A DNA stretch of 64,000 bases, taken from NCBI GenBank assembly GCA_037127315.1, contig JBBBDQ010001027.1, positions 2,393,501 to 2,457,500 of the forward strand, written 5' to 3'. Below, in pieces: positions 63,180-64,000 of the stretch. Under the pieces are notes generated by a model. That model did not search any database and was not told where the DNA came from. It was given only the letters and a program-made list of their open reading frames with translations. Every line of letters begins with the position of its first letter. The stretch's first letter is position 1. Both the position numbers and the translations under genes were made by a program. Source of the stretch: Ascarosepion bandense (lineage: Eukaryota > Mollusca > Cephalopoda > Sepiida > Sepiidae).

Positions 63180-63960
63180 TTTCTCGTCAGAATTTATCTT
63201 AAATACTACTATTAAGTCTACAAGTAGTCTTGCTTTGAATATGGCTGCCACTTCTGTTTTAGTGCTCCTGATATATATTTCGAGATTCTAGATAAAATCT
63301 AAAGAAAAATCTTCAATTATATTGTCCTGACCTGGCATCTCTGTTTCAGTTTATTTCCCACAGACGTAGGGTATCTTCCCTGTGCTTTTTTCTATAAATA
63401 CATTCATGATAATTATTCGGGTGAACTTTCCGCTATGGTACCGAGAATTTATGAATTTAAGCTCCTACTAGATTGGATGTACGTTGTGGTGCAGTGGATA
63501 TCGACTCGGAAGGACAAATTGGGGAGCCGAGTTCGAATTCCAGTTAAATTCCTTGCATTCGTTTACGCACAAATACTCATGGGAAAGGTATTAATCCGTA
63601 TATTCCCTCCAGTTATGGGTTAAATAATAGGACAGATTGTGTTCTATAGCCTTGGTCGGCAACCAGTCTACCGTAGAAAGCAATGGAAACCTACTACGGG
63701 ATAATCTTCTGTCCAGTCAGTTGTGTCTCTTTCGAGACATGATCGCCCAAAGCATGTATCACGTATAGCACTTTAACTAACTGACTAGATTGGTTTAAAG
63801 TCGAAATGGCTAGATCCAGGAAGTTCTTGGTTAACAGTTTCTTCTATGGCGTTTCCCGTTGGTGGAACTCTCTTCCGGCTTCTTGTTTCCCAGTCAACTT
63901 TGATCTTCAAAAATTTGCATGTAATGTCAATCGTTATCTTTTGCCTTAATTCTTTTTCTT
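63180..63960 (+). mobile_element. LINE-B2 (diverged LINE-B relative), split by SINE-A
   Basis: Decayed frame: TIKSTSSLALNMAATS-like, LDKI, SSLCFFYKYIHDNYSGELSA-like, then after the SINE SWLTVSSMAFPVGGTLFRL-like and FDLQKFACNVNRYLLP. Similar layout to LINE-B but clearly more diverged. The SINE-A insertion and its 10-bp target duplication lie between 63467 and 63793. Confidence 0.7.
63477..63783 (+). mobile_element. SINE-A, full length, with target-site duplication
   Basis: GATGTACGTTGTGGTGCAGT-type head, B box GAGTTCGAATTCC, end CTTTAACTAACTG. Flanked by ACTAGATTGG at 63467-63476 and 63784-63793, which defines both ends of SINE-A exactly (~307 bp, no poly-A). Confidence 0.92.
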
Positions 63961-64000
63961 TTATTGTCCTCTCTAGTTAATAGTAATTTTTCTCATGTTC

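Overview
The window looks like repeat-filled intergenic DNA from an AT-rich metazoan genome. I favour a coleoid cephalopod, probably an octopus. The reasons are the mix of tRNA-derived SINEs, two LINE lineages whose proteins resemble octopus retrotransposons, Penelope-like elements, and about twenty (TA)n, (TG)n or (CA)n microsatellites. This assignment is by recognition only; no search was run. I find no intact host protein-coding gene and no functional rRNA or tRNA gene. Every long open frame is low-complexity sequence, a decayed transposon frame, or the opposite strand of one.

Names used below. LINE-A: non-LTR retrotransposon with a YADD reverse transcriptase, ending in ...GGGCACATAAAAGAAGAAGA. 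LINE-B: CR1/Jockey-like non-LTR element, ending in ...GCCTTGCTTGGGGTGATATG. LINE-B2: a diverged relative. SINE-A: ~310 bp tRNA-derived SINE ending in CTTAACTGACTGACTGA. SINE-L: class II tRNA (Leu/Ser-like) SINE. PLE: Penelope-like element. E: a ~55-65 bp snap-back hairpin with GGGGATCA / TGATCCCC arms.

Layout. 0.4-1.7 kb is pyrimidine-rich simple sequence. 1.7-4.3 kb holds two copies of an unnamed repeat, one split by LINE-B. 4.4-6.0 kb is CA-rich DNA with SINE-A copies. 6.1-7.3 kb is a 49-bp satellite built from a mariner-like end and closed by inverted units. 8.0-9.3 kb is LINE-A ending at a Helitron. 10.5-11.9 kb is an AT-rich minisatellite. 12.0-16.7 kb holds SINE-A, a 5S-like unit and LINE-B copies with three E hairpins. 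17-20 kb has a mariner remnant, a SINE-A/E compound, an R2-like remnant and a 26-bp minisatellite. 20.6-22.0 kb is a TCTCTAGTATTTTTGATG satellite with an exact 444-bp higher-order duplication. 23-27 kb has a SINE-A/E compound, two more Helitrons and a LINE-A/E compound. 27.4-33.3 kb is a Penelope region carrying nested mariner, LINE-A and SINE-A. 33.3-34.3 kb has foldback repeats. 35.6-38.6 kb is simple sequence, SINE-A/E and a 5S + SINE-A composite. 38.9-44 kb has LINE-B/E, head-to-head SINE-L, a Tc1-type MITE, a tRNA-like/hammerhead element and PLE pieces. 44.7-46.8 kb is the longest LINE-A, in a compound with E. 47.8-52.4 kb has PLE-like palindromes, a second hammerhead, a 118-bp tandem repeat and an IS630/mariner-type element. 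53.6-58.2 kb has SINE-A compounds and LINE-B. 60-64 kb has SINE-A, LINE-A and LINE-B2.

The most notable pattern is compound retroposons. In three unrelated families (SINE-A, LINE-A, LINE-B) a 3' end is followed by hairpin E and then by a second copy of the last ~130-180 bp of the same family. Second is a pair of tRNA-like repeats that each carry a type I hammerhead-ribozyme fold beside a (TA)n tract.
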